Shown here in pieces: positions 9,067 through 17,806 of a stretch of 64,000 nt of DNA. Below the pieces are notes generated by a model. That model was not told where the DNA came from. It saw only the letters and a list, made by a program, of their open reading frames with translations, and ran no database searches. Made by a program: the position numbers and the translations under genes. Positions within the stretch are counted from its first letter, which is position 1. Every line of letters begins with the position of its first letter. Origin of the DNA: Microbacterium sp. C5A9 (GTDB taxonomy: Bacteria; Actinomycetota; Actinomycetes; Actinomycetales; Microbacteriaceae); the NCBI RefSeq assembly GCF_022627955.1, contig NZ_JABXGD010000001.1, forward strand, positions 1 through 64,000. The letters are read 5' to 3'.

Positions 9067-10433
9067 GCTTCAGCACCGAATCGCGTCTGACGCGCACCAC
9101 GGCGGGCACGAGCACCTCGACCCGCACGTCGACGGTGACGCGCTACGATCGCACGCGCCGCGGCCCCGTCCGCGGTGCGGTGTTCGGCGTGCGCCGTGCG
9201 CTGCGCACCACGCGACGCGCGGTCCGACGCAGCGCAGCGTGGGTGCGAGAGACGGTCACCGCCGCCGGGCTGCTGGTCGTGGTGGCGCTCGTGCTCGGCG
9301 TCGTCGCCGGCCTCCTCTTCGGATGGGTCGAGGCCTGGGCCGTCGCAGCGATCGCCCTGGTCCTGCTGATCGTCTGCATCCCGTTCATCCTCGGCGCGCA
9401 CGACTACCGCATCGACCTCGAACTCGATCGTGACCGCGTGGTGGCCGGTGCCGAGATCGGCGCGACGCTCGACGTGCGCAACAACGGCGAGCGGCTCTCG
9501 CTCCCCGGCGTCGTCGACGTGCCGGTCGGCGAGGGACTCGTCGAGGCCCACGTCCCGCTCCTGCGACCGGGAGCGCATCACCGCGAGCAGCTCACGATCG
9601 CGGCGCACCGCCGCGGCGTGATCGATGTCGGACCGATGACCATCACACGCGGAGACCCGATCGGCATCCTCCGGCGCGAGCTGCGCTGGCCCGACGTGCA
9701 GCGCATCCACGTGCACCCCGTGACCGTGCGACTGCCCAGCACGAGCGCGGGACTCATCCGCGACCTCGAGGGCACGCCGAGCACGGCGCTCGTCGACGCC
9801 GACCTGTCGTTCCATGCCGTGCGCGAGTACGTCGTCGGCGATTCGCAGCGGCACGTGCATTGGAAGTCGACCGCCAAGACCGGCAAGCTCATGGTGCGCC
9901 AGTACGAGGAGTCGCGGCACGCGCGCATCGCCATCATCCTCGACCTCGACGCCGAGTCGTATGAGACCGACGACGAGTTCGAGAACACGGTGAGCGCCGC
10001 GGCATCCCTCGCCCTGCAGGGGGTGCGGGACGGGCGCGAGGTGCTGTTCTCGGTGAGCAACGAGATCCCCGAGCACAGCGGGACCGAGGTCCTCTCGATC
10101 CGCACCCTCCCCACGGTCACGCCGAAGGCGCTGCTCGACGCCACCTCGACCATCGATGCGGCCGACCGGGTGATGCGACTCGAAGCGGTCACGGCGCTCA
10201 CCGCCCAGTCCTACCCCGACCTGTCGATCGGGTTCCTGCTGACCGGATCCCGGATGCCGCTCGAGAGGCTCCGTCATGCCGCAGTGAAGCTGCCTGCGGC
10301 GGTCGAGGCCGTGGCCGTCCGCAGCGAGCTCGGCGAGCAGCCGACGATGCGCACCGCACGCGAACTCGCCGTCATGACGCTCGGCGCCCTCGGCGACCTG
10401 CCGCAGATGCTCGCCCGCGGAGCCCTCCGATGA
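9063..10433 (+). CDS. DUF58 membrane protein
   Basis: 456-residue protein with two adjacent transmembrane helices (about 60-120). It carries the DUF58 signature (VREYVVGDSQRHVHWK, then STAKTGKLMVRQYEES) and a vWA-like C-terminal region. It is the standard partner of MoxR ATPases. The GTG start is set by the overlap with the moxR stop, and the stop overlaps the next gene's ATG. The biochemical role is unknown. Confidence 0.92.
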   Translation: MSFSTESRLTRTTAGTSTSTRTSTVTRYDRTRRGPVRGAVFGVRRALRTTRRAVRRSAAWVRETVTAAGLLVVVALVLGVVAGLLFGWVEAWAVAAIALVLLIVCIPFILGAHDYRIDLELDRDRVVAGAEIGATLDVRNNGERLSLPGVVDVPVGEGLVEAHVPLLRPGAHHREQLTIAAHRRGVIDVGPMTITRGDPIGILRRELRWPDVQRIHVHPVTVRLPSTSAGLIRDLEGTPSTALVDADLSFHAVREYVVGDSQRHVHWKSTAKTGKLMVRQYEESRHARIAIILDLDAESYETDDEFENTVSAAASLALQGVRDGREVLFSVSNEIPEHSGTEVLSIRTLPTVTPKALLDATSTIDAADRVMRLEAVTALTAQSYPDLSIGFLLTGSRMPLERLRHAAVKLPAAVEAVAVRSELGEQPTMRTARELAVMTLGALGDLPQMLARGALR

Positions 10434-13027
10434 ACGCCGCGGGGCCTCGGCGGCCCGGCGTCCGGCGAGGCGCCGCTCAGCGCGGTGGCATCCGGTGGGG
10501 TGGCGTCGACGGTCGGCGTCGGTTCGCGATCTCGCCGCTGATCCTGTGGTCGTTCGGATACGTCGTCGTCGGCATCCTGCTCGCCACCGCTGCGGCCTGG
10601 CCCGTCTACGAGGCGCCGCGGGCGCTCGTCGTCGGCATCGTCGGCGGGGTGCTCGGCATGCTCGTCGCCGTCGTCGCGCGGATGCTGCGCTGGGGGCTGC
10701 TGCTCGCCGCGCTCGCCGCAGCCGGCGTCTACCTCGTCGTCGCCGTGCCGCTCGCGATCCCCTCGGCGCTCACCTCGGTGCCGGCCTTCCTCGGCGGGCT
10801 CCGTGACGCGGTGCTGGGTGTCGCGCTGGGCTGGAAGCAGATGCTGACCCTGAACCCGCCGCTCGGCGAATATCAGGCGGTCCTGATCCCGTTCCTCGTG
10901 GTCATGATCTTCGGTGCGTTCTTCGCCACCCTGCTCGTGATGCAGCAGGGGCGTCGCGCGACGATCGCGGTGCCTGTGGTGGCGGCGATGAGTCTGTTCG
11001 GCATCGCGTTCGGCCTCAGCGGCACCTCGTCCGCCGTGACCGTGCTGGGGGTCGCGCTGCCCGCACCGCGCGAATGGCTCATCGGCGTCGCCGTGTTCGT
11101 CTCCGCTCTGGTGTGGCTGGTCGGGCGCACGCGACTGCAGAGGGCCCAGGCACTGCGCGCCGTCGCCGCGGCCCACGTCTCCCGCCGCGCGACACCGGTG
11201 TGGTTGAACGTCCGTCGCCACCTCCTGTCGGCGGGTCTCGCCGTCGTGGCGCTCATCGCGGGATTCGCGATCGCGCCGGCGGCCGCCGGGTGGACCGACC
11301 GCTCGGTCCTGCGCGACGAGGTCGAGCCCATGGTCGTCGTGCAGCAGCAGGCCAGCCCCCTCAGCTCCTATCGCTCGTGGTTCGCGAGCGACCGGCTCGA
11401 CGAGACGGTGCTGCAGGTCGACGGCGACCCGGGCGCCGTCGACCGCATCCGTCTCGTCACCCTCGACTCGTATGACGGCGAGGACTTCCACATCGCACCC
11501 GAGGACCGCTTCAGCCGCCTTCCGCGCACGGCGCTGCCCGGTCAGGGGCGGGTGTCTCTCGACATCACGATCGGCGACGCCTACCGCGGCATCTGGGTGC
11601 CGGCGCCCGCCGGGCTGGCCGAGGCTCCGCAGTTCGCAGGGGAGCGCGCCGATGACCTCGCCGACGGCTTCCACGTGAACGAGGGCGGTGACACGGCCAT
11701 CACGGTCGCGGATGCCCCGGGCGGCACGCAGGGACTCGTCCCGGGTGACAGCTACTCGGTGCTCGTCGACGCGCCGTCCGACGGCATCGATCTCACCGCG
11801 GCGCAGGGCGGGAGCTCGAAACTCGACACCGACCTGTATCCCGCGCTGGCCGAGTGGGCAGAGCTGCAGGAGCAGCCGCGATCGGGCGCGGGCTACCTCG
11901 AGCTGATCGACCGGCTGCGGTCGCGGGGCTACCTCAGCCATGCGCTGCTCGACGACACCTCGGCAGCGGCGTGGATCGCCTCGCTCAAGGAGGCCGACGG
12001 CTACGCCTTCGCCTCCAGCTACGCGGGGCACTCGGTGTCGCGCATCGAGCAGCTCTTCACCGAGCTCATCGAGCAGGAGCGTCGAGCCGGATCCGATGCC
12101 CGTCCCGAGATGCTCGTGTCGGCCGTCGGCGACGACGAGCAGTTCTCGGTGGCCGCGGCACTGCTCGCCCAGCACTTCGGCCTCGAGTCGCGGATCGTGA
12201 TCGGTGCACGGCTCGCCGGGGCCGCCGAAGTACCGGGCATCCCCGCCTGCGGTGAGGTGTGCACGGGGGCCAACATGAGCGCCTGGGTCGAGGTCCGCGC
12301 TTCCGGAGGCGAGTGGATGCCGGTCGACACGACCCCGCAGTACGCGATGCTGCCCAGTTCCATCAAGGAGGGCGAGCAGCTGCCGGAGCACCCGACCGTG
12401 CCCGAGCAGCCGCGGTCCGAGGCGCTCGACCCGCCGCAGGCGCAGAGCGATTCGAACAACGACGCGCAGCCTCTCGACGAGCCCCGGTCCGCGGTGCTGT
12501 CCGTCCTGCTGCCGATCCTGCGTGGCGTCGGCCTCGGGCTCCTGGCGCTCGTGCTGCTCGTGCTGCCGCTGGTCGTGCTGCTGCTCGCGAAGCGGCAGCG
12601 CGCACGATCCCGGCGCACGGCCGACGACCCCGAGGTGCGCCTCGCCGGGGCATGGGAGGAACTCGCCGACATGTACGCCGATCACGACATCGCGATGGAT
12701 GCTCAGGGCACGCGTGCGCAGCGCGCGCGGTCGACCGACCGCGCGGCGGCGGCGCGGCTCGCGGCGCTCGTCGATCGCGGTGTCTTCTCGGAGCATCCGC
12801 CCACGGATGACGACGCGTCGGCCGCATGGGCGATCGTCGAGGCCGAGCGGGCGGATCTCGTCCGTGCGACGAGCCGGTGGCGTCGCATCGTCACCCGGGT
12901 GCGACCGCGGTCTTTCATCGAGCGGGTGCGACCGGCGCGTGGCACCGCGTTCTTCGGGGTGCGGCCCGCTCTCGGTACGCTCGGAATGACCGGATCGCTC
13001 GACGATCCGAAGAAGGGGATCTCATGA
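10430..13027 (+). CDS. TgpA-like membrane protein with degenerate transglutaminase domain
   Basis: 865-residue protein with about six N-terminal membrane helices, a large external domain, one further membrane helix (about 690-715) and a cytoplasmic tail. The external domain aligns with the transglutaminase-like core. The usual Cys motif (G-x-C-x-Q-F) here reads GDDEQF, with Asp569 in place of Cys, and the usual HAWVE reads SAWVE (Ser617). Only the third residue, D633 (VDTTP), is kept. It is therefore probably non-catalytic and may bind peptide or scaffold. ATGA overlaps at both ends. Confidence 0.88.
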   Translation: MNAAGPRRPGVRRGAAQRGGIRWGGVDGRRRFAISPLILWSFGYVVVGILLATAAAWPVYEAPRALVVGIVGGVLGMLVAVVARMLRWGLLLAALAAAGVYLVVAVPLAIPSALTSVPAFLGGLRDAVLGVALGWKQMLTLNPPLGEYQAVLIPFLVVMIFGAFFATLLVMQQGRRATIAVPVVAAMSLFGIAFGLSGTSSAVTVLGVALPAPREWLIGVAVFVSALVWLVGRTRLQRAQALRAVAAAHVSRRATPVWLNVRRHLLSAGLAVVALIAGFAIAPAAAGWTDRSVLRDEVEPMVVVQQQASPLSSYRSWFASDRLDETVLQVDGDPGAVDRIRLVTLDSYDGEDFHIAPEDRFSRLPRTALPGQGRVSLDITIGDAYRGIWVPAPAGLAEAPQFAGERADDLADGFHVNEGGDTAITVADAPGGTQGLVPGDSYSVLVDAPSDGIDLTAAQGGSSKLDTDLYPALAEWAELQEQPRSGAGYLELIDRLRSRGYLSHALLDDTSAAAWIASLKEADGYAFASSYAGHSVSRIEQLFTELIEQERRAGSDARPEMLVSAVGDDEQFSVAAALLAQHFGLESRIVIGARLAGAAEVPGIPACGEVCTGANMSAWVEVRASGGEWMPVDTTPQYAMLPSSIKEGEQLPEHPTVPEQPRSEALDPPQAQSDSNNDAQPLDEPRSAVLSVLLPILRGVGLGLLALVLLVLPLVVLLLAKRQRARSRRTADDPEVRLAGAWEELADMYADHDIAMDAQGTRAQRARSTDRAAAARLAALVDRGVFSEHPPTDDDASAAWAIVEAERADLVRATSRWRRIVTRVRPRSFIERVRPARGTAFFGVRPALGTLGMTGSLDDPKKGIS

Positions 13028-14856
13028 CGGACTCTCCGGAGACCGGCCTCGTCACGATGCTCGCCATCGTCGGCGGCCTCGGACTGCTCATCGGCATCGC
13101 CGTGTACGTCTGGTACGCCCTGGCGCTGTCGCGTCTGTTCCCGCGCATCGGCGGGGAGGGATGGAAGGGCTGGGTCCCGGTCCTCAACGAGGCCGAGATC
13201 CTCGCGCGCGGCGGTGTGCCCGCGTGGTCGGTGGTCTTCTACTTCATCCCGATCGTCCAGCTGTACGGCCTGTACCTCAAGGTCGTCGCGACCCATCGCA
13301 TCAACGGCCGCTTCGGCCGCGGCGCCGGAATGACGGTGCTCGCGATCCTGCTGCCGCCGGTGTGGGCGACCGTGCTCGCCTGGGGTGCGGCTCCCTACCC
13401 TGAGGGAGAGCGACTCGCGGCGCTGCAGCCCGGACCGCGCCGCACCACGCCTCCGTCGGCCTCCCCGGCGCGCGATGCCTCGGGCTACACGATCCCCTCG
13501 CTGGCTCCGCACACGGCTGCGCCCGCCGAGCCGCCGGCACTCGTCTTCCCCGACTACGCAGCCCCGCCCCGCCCCACGCAGCCGTCGGAGTCTCCGGCCG
13601 CAGAGGGTGCCGCGCCCGCCGCTGCGGCGCCGTCGGTGTGGGGTGCTCCGCCGCAGCCGCCCGTCGCGGGTGCTCCCGTCGCCCCGGGTGCTCCGGCGGA
13701 GTCGTTCGCTCCGCCGACCCTCGCTCCGCCGACGTTCGCTCCGCCCACCTTCGCTCCGCCTCCCGCAGACGTCACACCGGCTCCTGCATCACCGGCTCCC
13801 GCTGAGCACGCCGCGCCCGCCGTGCCGCCGCAGCCTTTCGCGCCGCAGCCGCCGGCTTTCGTCGCTCCGCCGTCGCCGTCGCAGCCGCCTGCTCAGCCCC
13901 AGCCGCCCGTCGCGTCCGCGCCACCTGTCGCGCCGACGGCCGTGCCGCTGCCGCACGTCTCGTCCGACGCGCCGCAGTTCAGCGGTCACGCCGAGTTCGA
14001 CGCCTACGCGAACGACCCTGGCCGTGTCGCGTCTCCCACCGAGGGCCGCGAACCCGGCAGCGATGACGCGCACCCGGCGACGGGGATCATGGCGGCCATG
14101 GGCGGGGCGCCGTCCTCGGCACCTGCTCCCTCGGCACCTGCTCCCTCGCCACAGGCGCCCGCGGCATCCGCCCCTGCACCGTTCGCTCCTGTGACGCCGT
14201 CGCCCGCATCGGACGAGCCTGCACCCGCATCGGACGGCCCGCTCGAGCAGCCGGCCCGCGCTGTCCGACCGGTGCCGCCGTCGTTCCGTGACACCGGCGC
14301 CGTCGATGCAGCGCCCCCGGCCCCGAGCATCCGTCCCGCCCCGATGCCGAGCACCGAGCAGCCGCCGGCGCCGGCCGAGTCGGCTGCGCCGATCGGAATG
14401 CCCGCCCCGGTGGCACCCCCGGCCGGTCCCGACGCCGGGCTCGCGGGCGACGTCGACAAGACGGTGGTCACCCCGCGTCCCACCGACGACGATCTCGATG
14501 CGACCGTGGTCGTGGCCCGCAAGCGCGGGGTGCGCCGATCGCTCGTGCTCGACGACGGGCGCACCTTCGCCCTCTCCGGCGCGAGTGTCGTGATCGGTCG
14601 CAACCCCATGGGCGATCCCGGAGAGCAGCGTCTCGCGATCACGGACACGACCCGCACCCTCTCGAAGACGCACGCGCGCCTGGTCGTGCACGATGACGAG
14701 TGGCGCCTCACCGACCTGCATGCCACGAACGGCGTCGTCGTGGTCGAGGAGAACGGCACCGAGACTCTGCTCGACCCGGGCGAGAGCGTGACGGGCAACG
14801 GACGCTTCATCCTCGGCGAGGTCGGGATGCACGTCGTGGCGGAGCGCGATTCGTGA
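13024..14856 (+). CDS. DUF5684-like membrane protein with Pro/Ala-rich linker and FHA domain
   Basis: 610 residues. The N-terminus has several membrane segments (about 10-120) resembling DUF5684. A roughly 380-residue Ala/Pro-rich linker follows, then a C-terminal FHA phosphothreonine-binding domain with IGRNP, LSKTHARL and HATNGV (the conserved Gly-Arg, Ser-x-x-His and Asn-Gly). Just before the FHA domain (14452-14520) are DKTVV and DATVVVARKRG. These resemble the pThr sites preceding the FHA domains of GarA/OdhI and match the repeats in the gene at 15680. The likely job is a phosphorylation-switched adaptor for the kinase at 830 (inference). Confidence 0.85.
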   Translation: MTDSPETGLVTMLAIVGGLGLLIGIAVYVWYALALSRLFPRIGGEGWKGWVPVLNEAEILARGGVPAWSVVFYFIPIVQLYGLYLKVVATHRINGRFGRGAGMTVLAILLPPVWATVLAWGAAPYPEGERLAALQPGPRRTTPPSASPARDASGYTIPSLAPHTAAPAEPPALVFPDYAAPPRPTQPSESPAAEGAAPAAAAPSVWGAPPQPPVAGAPVAPGAPAESFAPPTLAPPTFAPPTFAPPPADVTPAPASPAPAEHAAPAVPPQPFAPQPPAFVAPPSPSQPPAQPQPPVASAPPVAPTAVPLPHVSSDAPQFSGHAEFDAYANDPGRVASPTEGREPGSDDAHPATGIMAAMGGAPSSAPAPSAPAPSPQAPAASAPAPFAPVTPSPASDEPAPASDGPLEQPARAVRPVPPSFRDTGAVDAAPPAPSIRPAPMPSTEQPPAPAESAAPIGMPAPVAPPAGPDAGLAGDVDKTVVTPRPTDDDLDATVVVARKRGVRRSLVLDDGRTFALSGASVVIGRNPMGDPGEQRLAITDTTRTLSKTHARLVVHDDEWRLTDLHATNGVVVVEENGTETLLDPGESVTGNGRFILGEVGMHVVAERDS

Positions 14857-15683
14857 CCGTCTCCTCCGTCGTTCTCAACGTCGCGGCGCTCTCCGACACG
14901 GGGCTCACCCGCACCGCGAACGAGGACTCCGTGCTCGCGGCGTCCCCGGTGTTCCTCGTGGCCGACGGGATGGGCGGGCACGAGGCGGGAGATCGGGCGA
15001 GCGCTGCCGTCGTCGCAGCGTTCGAACCGCTCGCGGGTGCGACGATCGAGGTCGACGACGTGCGCGAGGCGCTCGGTCGCGCGGCGGAAGTGGTCGAGGG
15101 CATCGCGGCGGAGCACAAGCGCGGGGCGGGAAGCACCGTCTCGGGGGTGGCGCTCCTCGAGCACGAGGGCACTCCGCACTGGCTCCTCTTCAACGTCGGT
15201 GATTCTCGGGTGTATCGCCACCACGGCAACGAGCTCACCCAGCTCACGATCGATCACTCGCTGGGTCAGGAGCTCGTGGATGCCGGCGAGCTGCGCCCTG
15301 AGGACCTGGCGACCTTCGCGCAGCGCAACGTCATCACCCGGGCGATCGGCGGTCCGGACAGCACCGCCGACAGCTGGCTGCTCCCCGTGATCGACGGCGA
15401 ACGGCTGCTCGTGTGCTCCGACGGGCTGACCGGCGAGGTCAGCGATGAGGGCATCCGCGCGATGCTCACGATGAACGGGCGACCCGAGACCGCCGCTGCG
15501 GCGCTGATCAGGCGGGCACTGCACGCCGGCGGGCGTGACAACGTCTCGGTCGTCGTGATCGACGTCGTGTCCGGCGGCTCCCGCACGCGCCCCGCTGACG
15601 ACGGCACGGCAGGCCTCGCCGCGGCATCCGCCCTGACCGACTCGATGCTCGAAGGCACGACGATTCCGGTGCGGGTGAGATGA
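14853..15683 (+). CDS. PP2C-type Ser/Thr protein phosphatase
   Basis: 276-residue PPM-family phosphatase that would oppose the kinase at 830. All metal-site motifs are present: RTANEDSVL, VADGMGGHEAGDRAS, NVGDSRVYR, VCSDGLTGEV and GGRDNVSVVVID. It is cytosolic, with no membrane helix, unlike PstP of mycobacteria. The GTG start overlaps the FHA stop and the TGA overlaps the next ATG, so the two are translationally coupled. Confidence 0.95.
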   Translation: MTVSSVVLNVAALSDTGLTRTANEDSVLAASPVFLVADGMGGHEAGDRASAAVVAAFEPLAGATIEVDDVREALGRAAEVVEGIAAEHKRGAGSTVSGVALLEHEGTPHWLLFNVGDSRVYRHHGNELTQLTIDHSLGQELVDAGELRPEDLATFAQRNVITRAIGGPDSTADSWLLPVIDGERLLVCSDGLTGEVSDEGIRAMLTMNGRPETAAAALIRRALHAGGRDNVSVVVIDVVSGGSRTRPADDGTAGLAAASALTDSMLEGTTIPVRVR

Positions 15684-16438
15684 CCGACGACGAGAACGTC
15701 GAAGAGACGGTCATGCTCACGCGCCGCGATCGTCGCCGCGCGGGGGCGAAGGCTGCGGCTGACACGGGCGAGACGCCCGCGGCGTCCGACGCAGAGAAGG
15801 CGTCCGACGGGGAGACGGCGTTCGACGCAGAGAAGGCGTCCGAGGCGGAGAAGGCGTCCGACGGGGATCGTGACTCTGTCGATGAGGCCACGGTCGTCGT
15901 CGACCGCTCGCGGCCTAGTGCGGATGACTCCGCCGATGAGGCCACGGTCGTGGTCGACCGCTCGCCCGAGCCGGCCCCTGACGTCGACGATCCCGACGAT
16001 GCTCCTGCCGATGAGGTCACGGTCGTCGTCGACCGCTCGCGGACCGCTGCGGATGAACCAGCCGACGAGGCCACCGTCGTGGTCTCGCGCGCACCGCGCC
16101 GCTCCCGACGTCGGAGCGAGTCGACCGATGAGCTCGTTGAGACGGATGAGCTCGATGAGACGGACGAGCTCGATCCGTCGGGCGCGAGCGTCGACCCCTT
16201 CGCGGCACCCGCGGTACCCGAGCCGGCCATCTACAAGCCGCGTCCGGCACCGGTGGCGCCGAGCGCGCCTCCCGTCGTGATCGGCGGGGCGGCCCCCACA
16301 CGCGTTGCGGATCCGGAGCGCCCCTCCGTCGCCAAGCGCGCGCGTCGGTGGAGCACGCTCACGCTCGCGGCATTCGCGGCTGCCTGCGTGGTGTCGGCGG
16401 CCGGTCTGGTCGGCGTCGGATTCCTCGTCTTCGGATGA
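15680..16438 (+). CDS. Acidic membrane protein with DEATVVV phospho-motif repeats
   Basis: 252 residues, family not recognised. It opens with EETVMLTRRDRRR. An acidic Ala/Glu/Lys stretch follows, then four near-identical D-E-(A/V)-T-V-V-V-(D/S)-R units and a DELDETDEL run, with one transmembrane helix at the C-terminus and almost no external part. The Thr after acidic residues and before hydrophobics matches GarA-type kinase/FHA sites, and the same core occurs in the FHA protein two genes upstream. I infer a multi-site phospho-scaffold that docks the FHA protein at the membrane. Confidence 0.75.
   Translation: MTDDENVEETVMLTRRDRRRAGAKAAADTGETPAASDAEKASDGETAFDAEKASEAEKASDGDRDSVDEATVVVDRSRPSADDSADEATVVVDRSPEPAPDVDDPDDAPADEVTVVVDRSRTAADEPADEATVVVSRAPRRSRRRSESTDELVETDELDETDELDPSGASVDPFAAPAVPEPAIYKPRPAPVAPSAPPVVIGGAAPTRVADPERPSVAKRARRWSTLTLAAFAAACVVSAAGLVGVGFLVFG
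15881..16098 (+). repeat. In-frame direct repeats encoding DE(A/V)TVVV(D/S)R
   Basis: Units begin near 15881, 15935, 16010 and 16064. They share a GATGAGGCCACGGTCGTCGT-like core, usually followed by CGACCGCTCG. Spacing varies with the acidic linkers. DNA identity between units is high, which suggests expansion by duplication. Confidence 0.85.
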
Positions 16439-16447
16439 CGGCGTTCG

Positions 16448-17806
16448 TCAGCTGACCCGGGTGGCCTCGGCGTTCGGGTCCGGACGGTTCAGCAGGCCGC
16501 CTTCGCGCTCGATCTCCGCCGGATCGATCACGGGGTCCTCGCGGCGGCGTCGGAGAACGATCAGGATGCCGAGCACGCCGAGCAGACTGGTGCCGCCGAT
16601 CGCGGTGAGCAGCGCGGCGTCGCGGGTGAGCAGGAAGGGCGATGCGCCGTGGTCGGGGCTCACGGCCGCCGCCGGGGGACGGGCAGCGCTGTCCACCGTG
16701 TCGAAGAAGGGGCTGGCGGGGCCGCGGGTCGTCTGATCGGGCAGCAGCTCGATCGCGGCCGCCGGCTGGATGAAGCCCCACCCGTTCACGTCATCTCGGT
16801 TGTCCGCGTCGGCGCGCAGGGCTGTGGCGGCGAGGCGGTACGCCCAGCCGGCGGGGGGATCCTCGGGGTGGGCCTCGGCGACGAGAGCCGCTGCCGCGCT
16901 CGCGTACCCCGTGGCGAAGCTCGAGGCGGGGGCGTCGGAGGCGAACACGCAGTCACCGCCGCCGGGGAAGGCTGTCAGCACGTCGCTGCCCGGCGCTGTC
17001 ACATCGACCTGCGGGCCATGGATCGACGAGTCCGTCGCGAGTCCGCGCGGGTCTGCGGCGCTGACGCCGAGCGCCTGCTCGTAGGCAGCGGGGTAGCGCG
17101 CGGCATCCTCCGCGTCCGCGTCGGATTCCCGGTTGCCCGCGCTCGCGACGACGAGCGCCCCGACCGCTGCCGCATGCTCGACGGCGGCGCGCAGCTCCGC
17201 GGAATCCGACGTCTGTGACATCGACACGTTGATGATGTCGGCGCCGTTGTCGGCCGCCCAGTGGATGCCGTCGGCGAGGCGCTGCGAGGTGGGCCCGAAT
17301 CCCTTGTCGACGTCCTGCTTGCCGTCGCTGCGGAACACGCGGACCGACAGCAGCTTCGCGTCGGGAGCGAGACCCACGACCCCCGATCCGGGGACCGGCT
17401 GCGCGGCGATCTGGCCCGCGATGGCAGTGCCGTGCCCTGTCGTGTCGGTGAGTCCGTCGCTGCTCTCTCCGTCGCCCACGAGGTCGACCCCGCCGATCAC
17501 GGTGCCCGCGAGGTGCGGATTGCCCGCATCGACTCCGGAGTCGACGATCGCGACGACGACCCCCTTGCCCGTGGCGAGACGGTTCGCGTCCTCCGCGCCG
17601 AGCCGCGCGAGCGCCGAGGGCGCCTCGGCGGAGAACACGACGGTTCCCGGGGTGCAGGCCTCTCCGGCGGTCGCGGCCGGCACGGCATTCGTGTGCACGG
17701 TGCTCGGGCCCGACGAGAGGGGCACCGTCGCGGATGCGGGCGCGGCGGCTCCGAAGACGGCGGCGCCCAGGGCGAGGGCGGCGACGGCGGTCAGTCGGCG
17801 ACGCAT
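16448..17806 (-). CDS. mycP: Mycosin (type VII secretion subtilisin-like protease)
   Basis: 452-residue S8 peptidase. It has a signal peptide (RRRLTAVAALALGAAVFGA), catalytic D89 (VVAIVDSGVD), H125 (GHGTAIAG), oxyanion N225 (ASAGN) and Ser296 (SSFATGYAS). A C-terminal membrane helix ends in RRRRED. Mycosins are membrane-anchored outside the cell and stabilise the ESX complex. The start codon overlaps the eccB stop (TGATG). Its end is 9 bp from the convergent gene at 15680. Confidence 0.93.
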   Translation of the reverse strand: MRRRLTAVAALALGAAVFGAAAPASATVPLSSGPSTVHTNAVPAATAGEACTPGTVVFSAEAPSALARLGAEDANRLATGKGVVVAIVDSGVDAGNPHLAGTVIGGVDLVGDGESSDGLTDTTGHGTAIAGQIAAQPVPGSGVVGLAPDAKLLSVRVFRSDGKQDVDKGFGPTSQRLADGIHWAADNGADIINVSMSQTSDSAELRAAVEHAAAVGALVVASAGNRESDADAEDAARYPAAYEQALGVSAADPRGLATDSSIHGPQVDVTAPGSDVLTAFPGGGDCVFASDAPASSFATGYASAAAALVAEAHPEDPPAGWAYRLAATALRADADNRDDVNGWGFIQPAAAIELLPDQTTRGPASPFFDTVDSAARPPAAAVSPDHGASPFLLTRDAALLTAIGGTSLLGVLGILIVLRRRREDPVIDPAEIEREGGLLNRPDPNAEATRVS

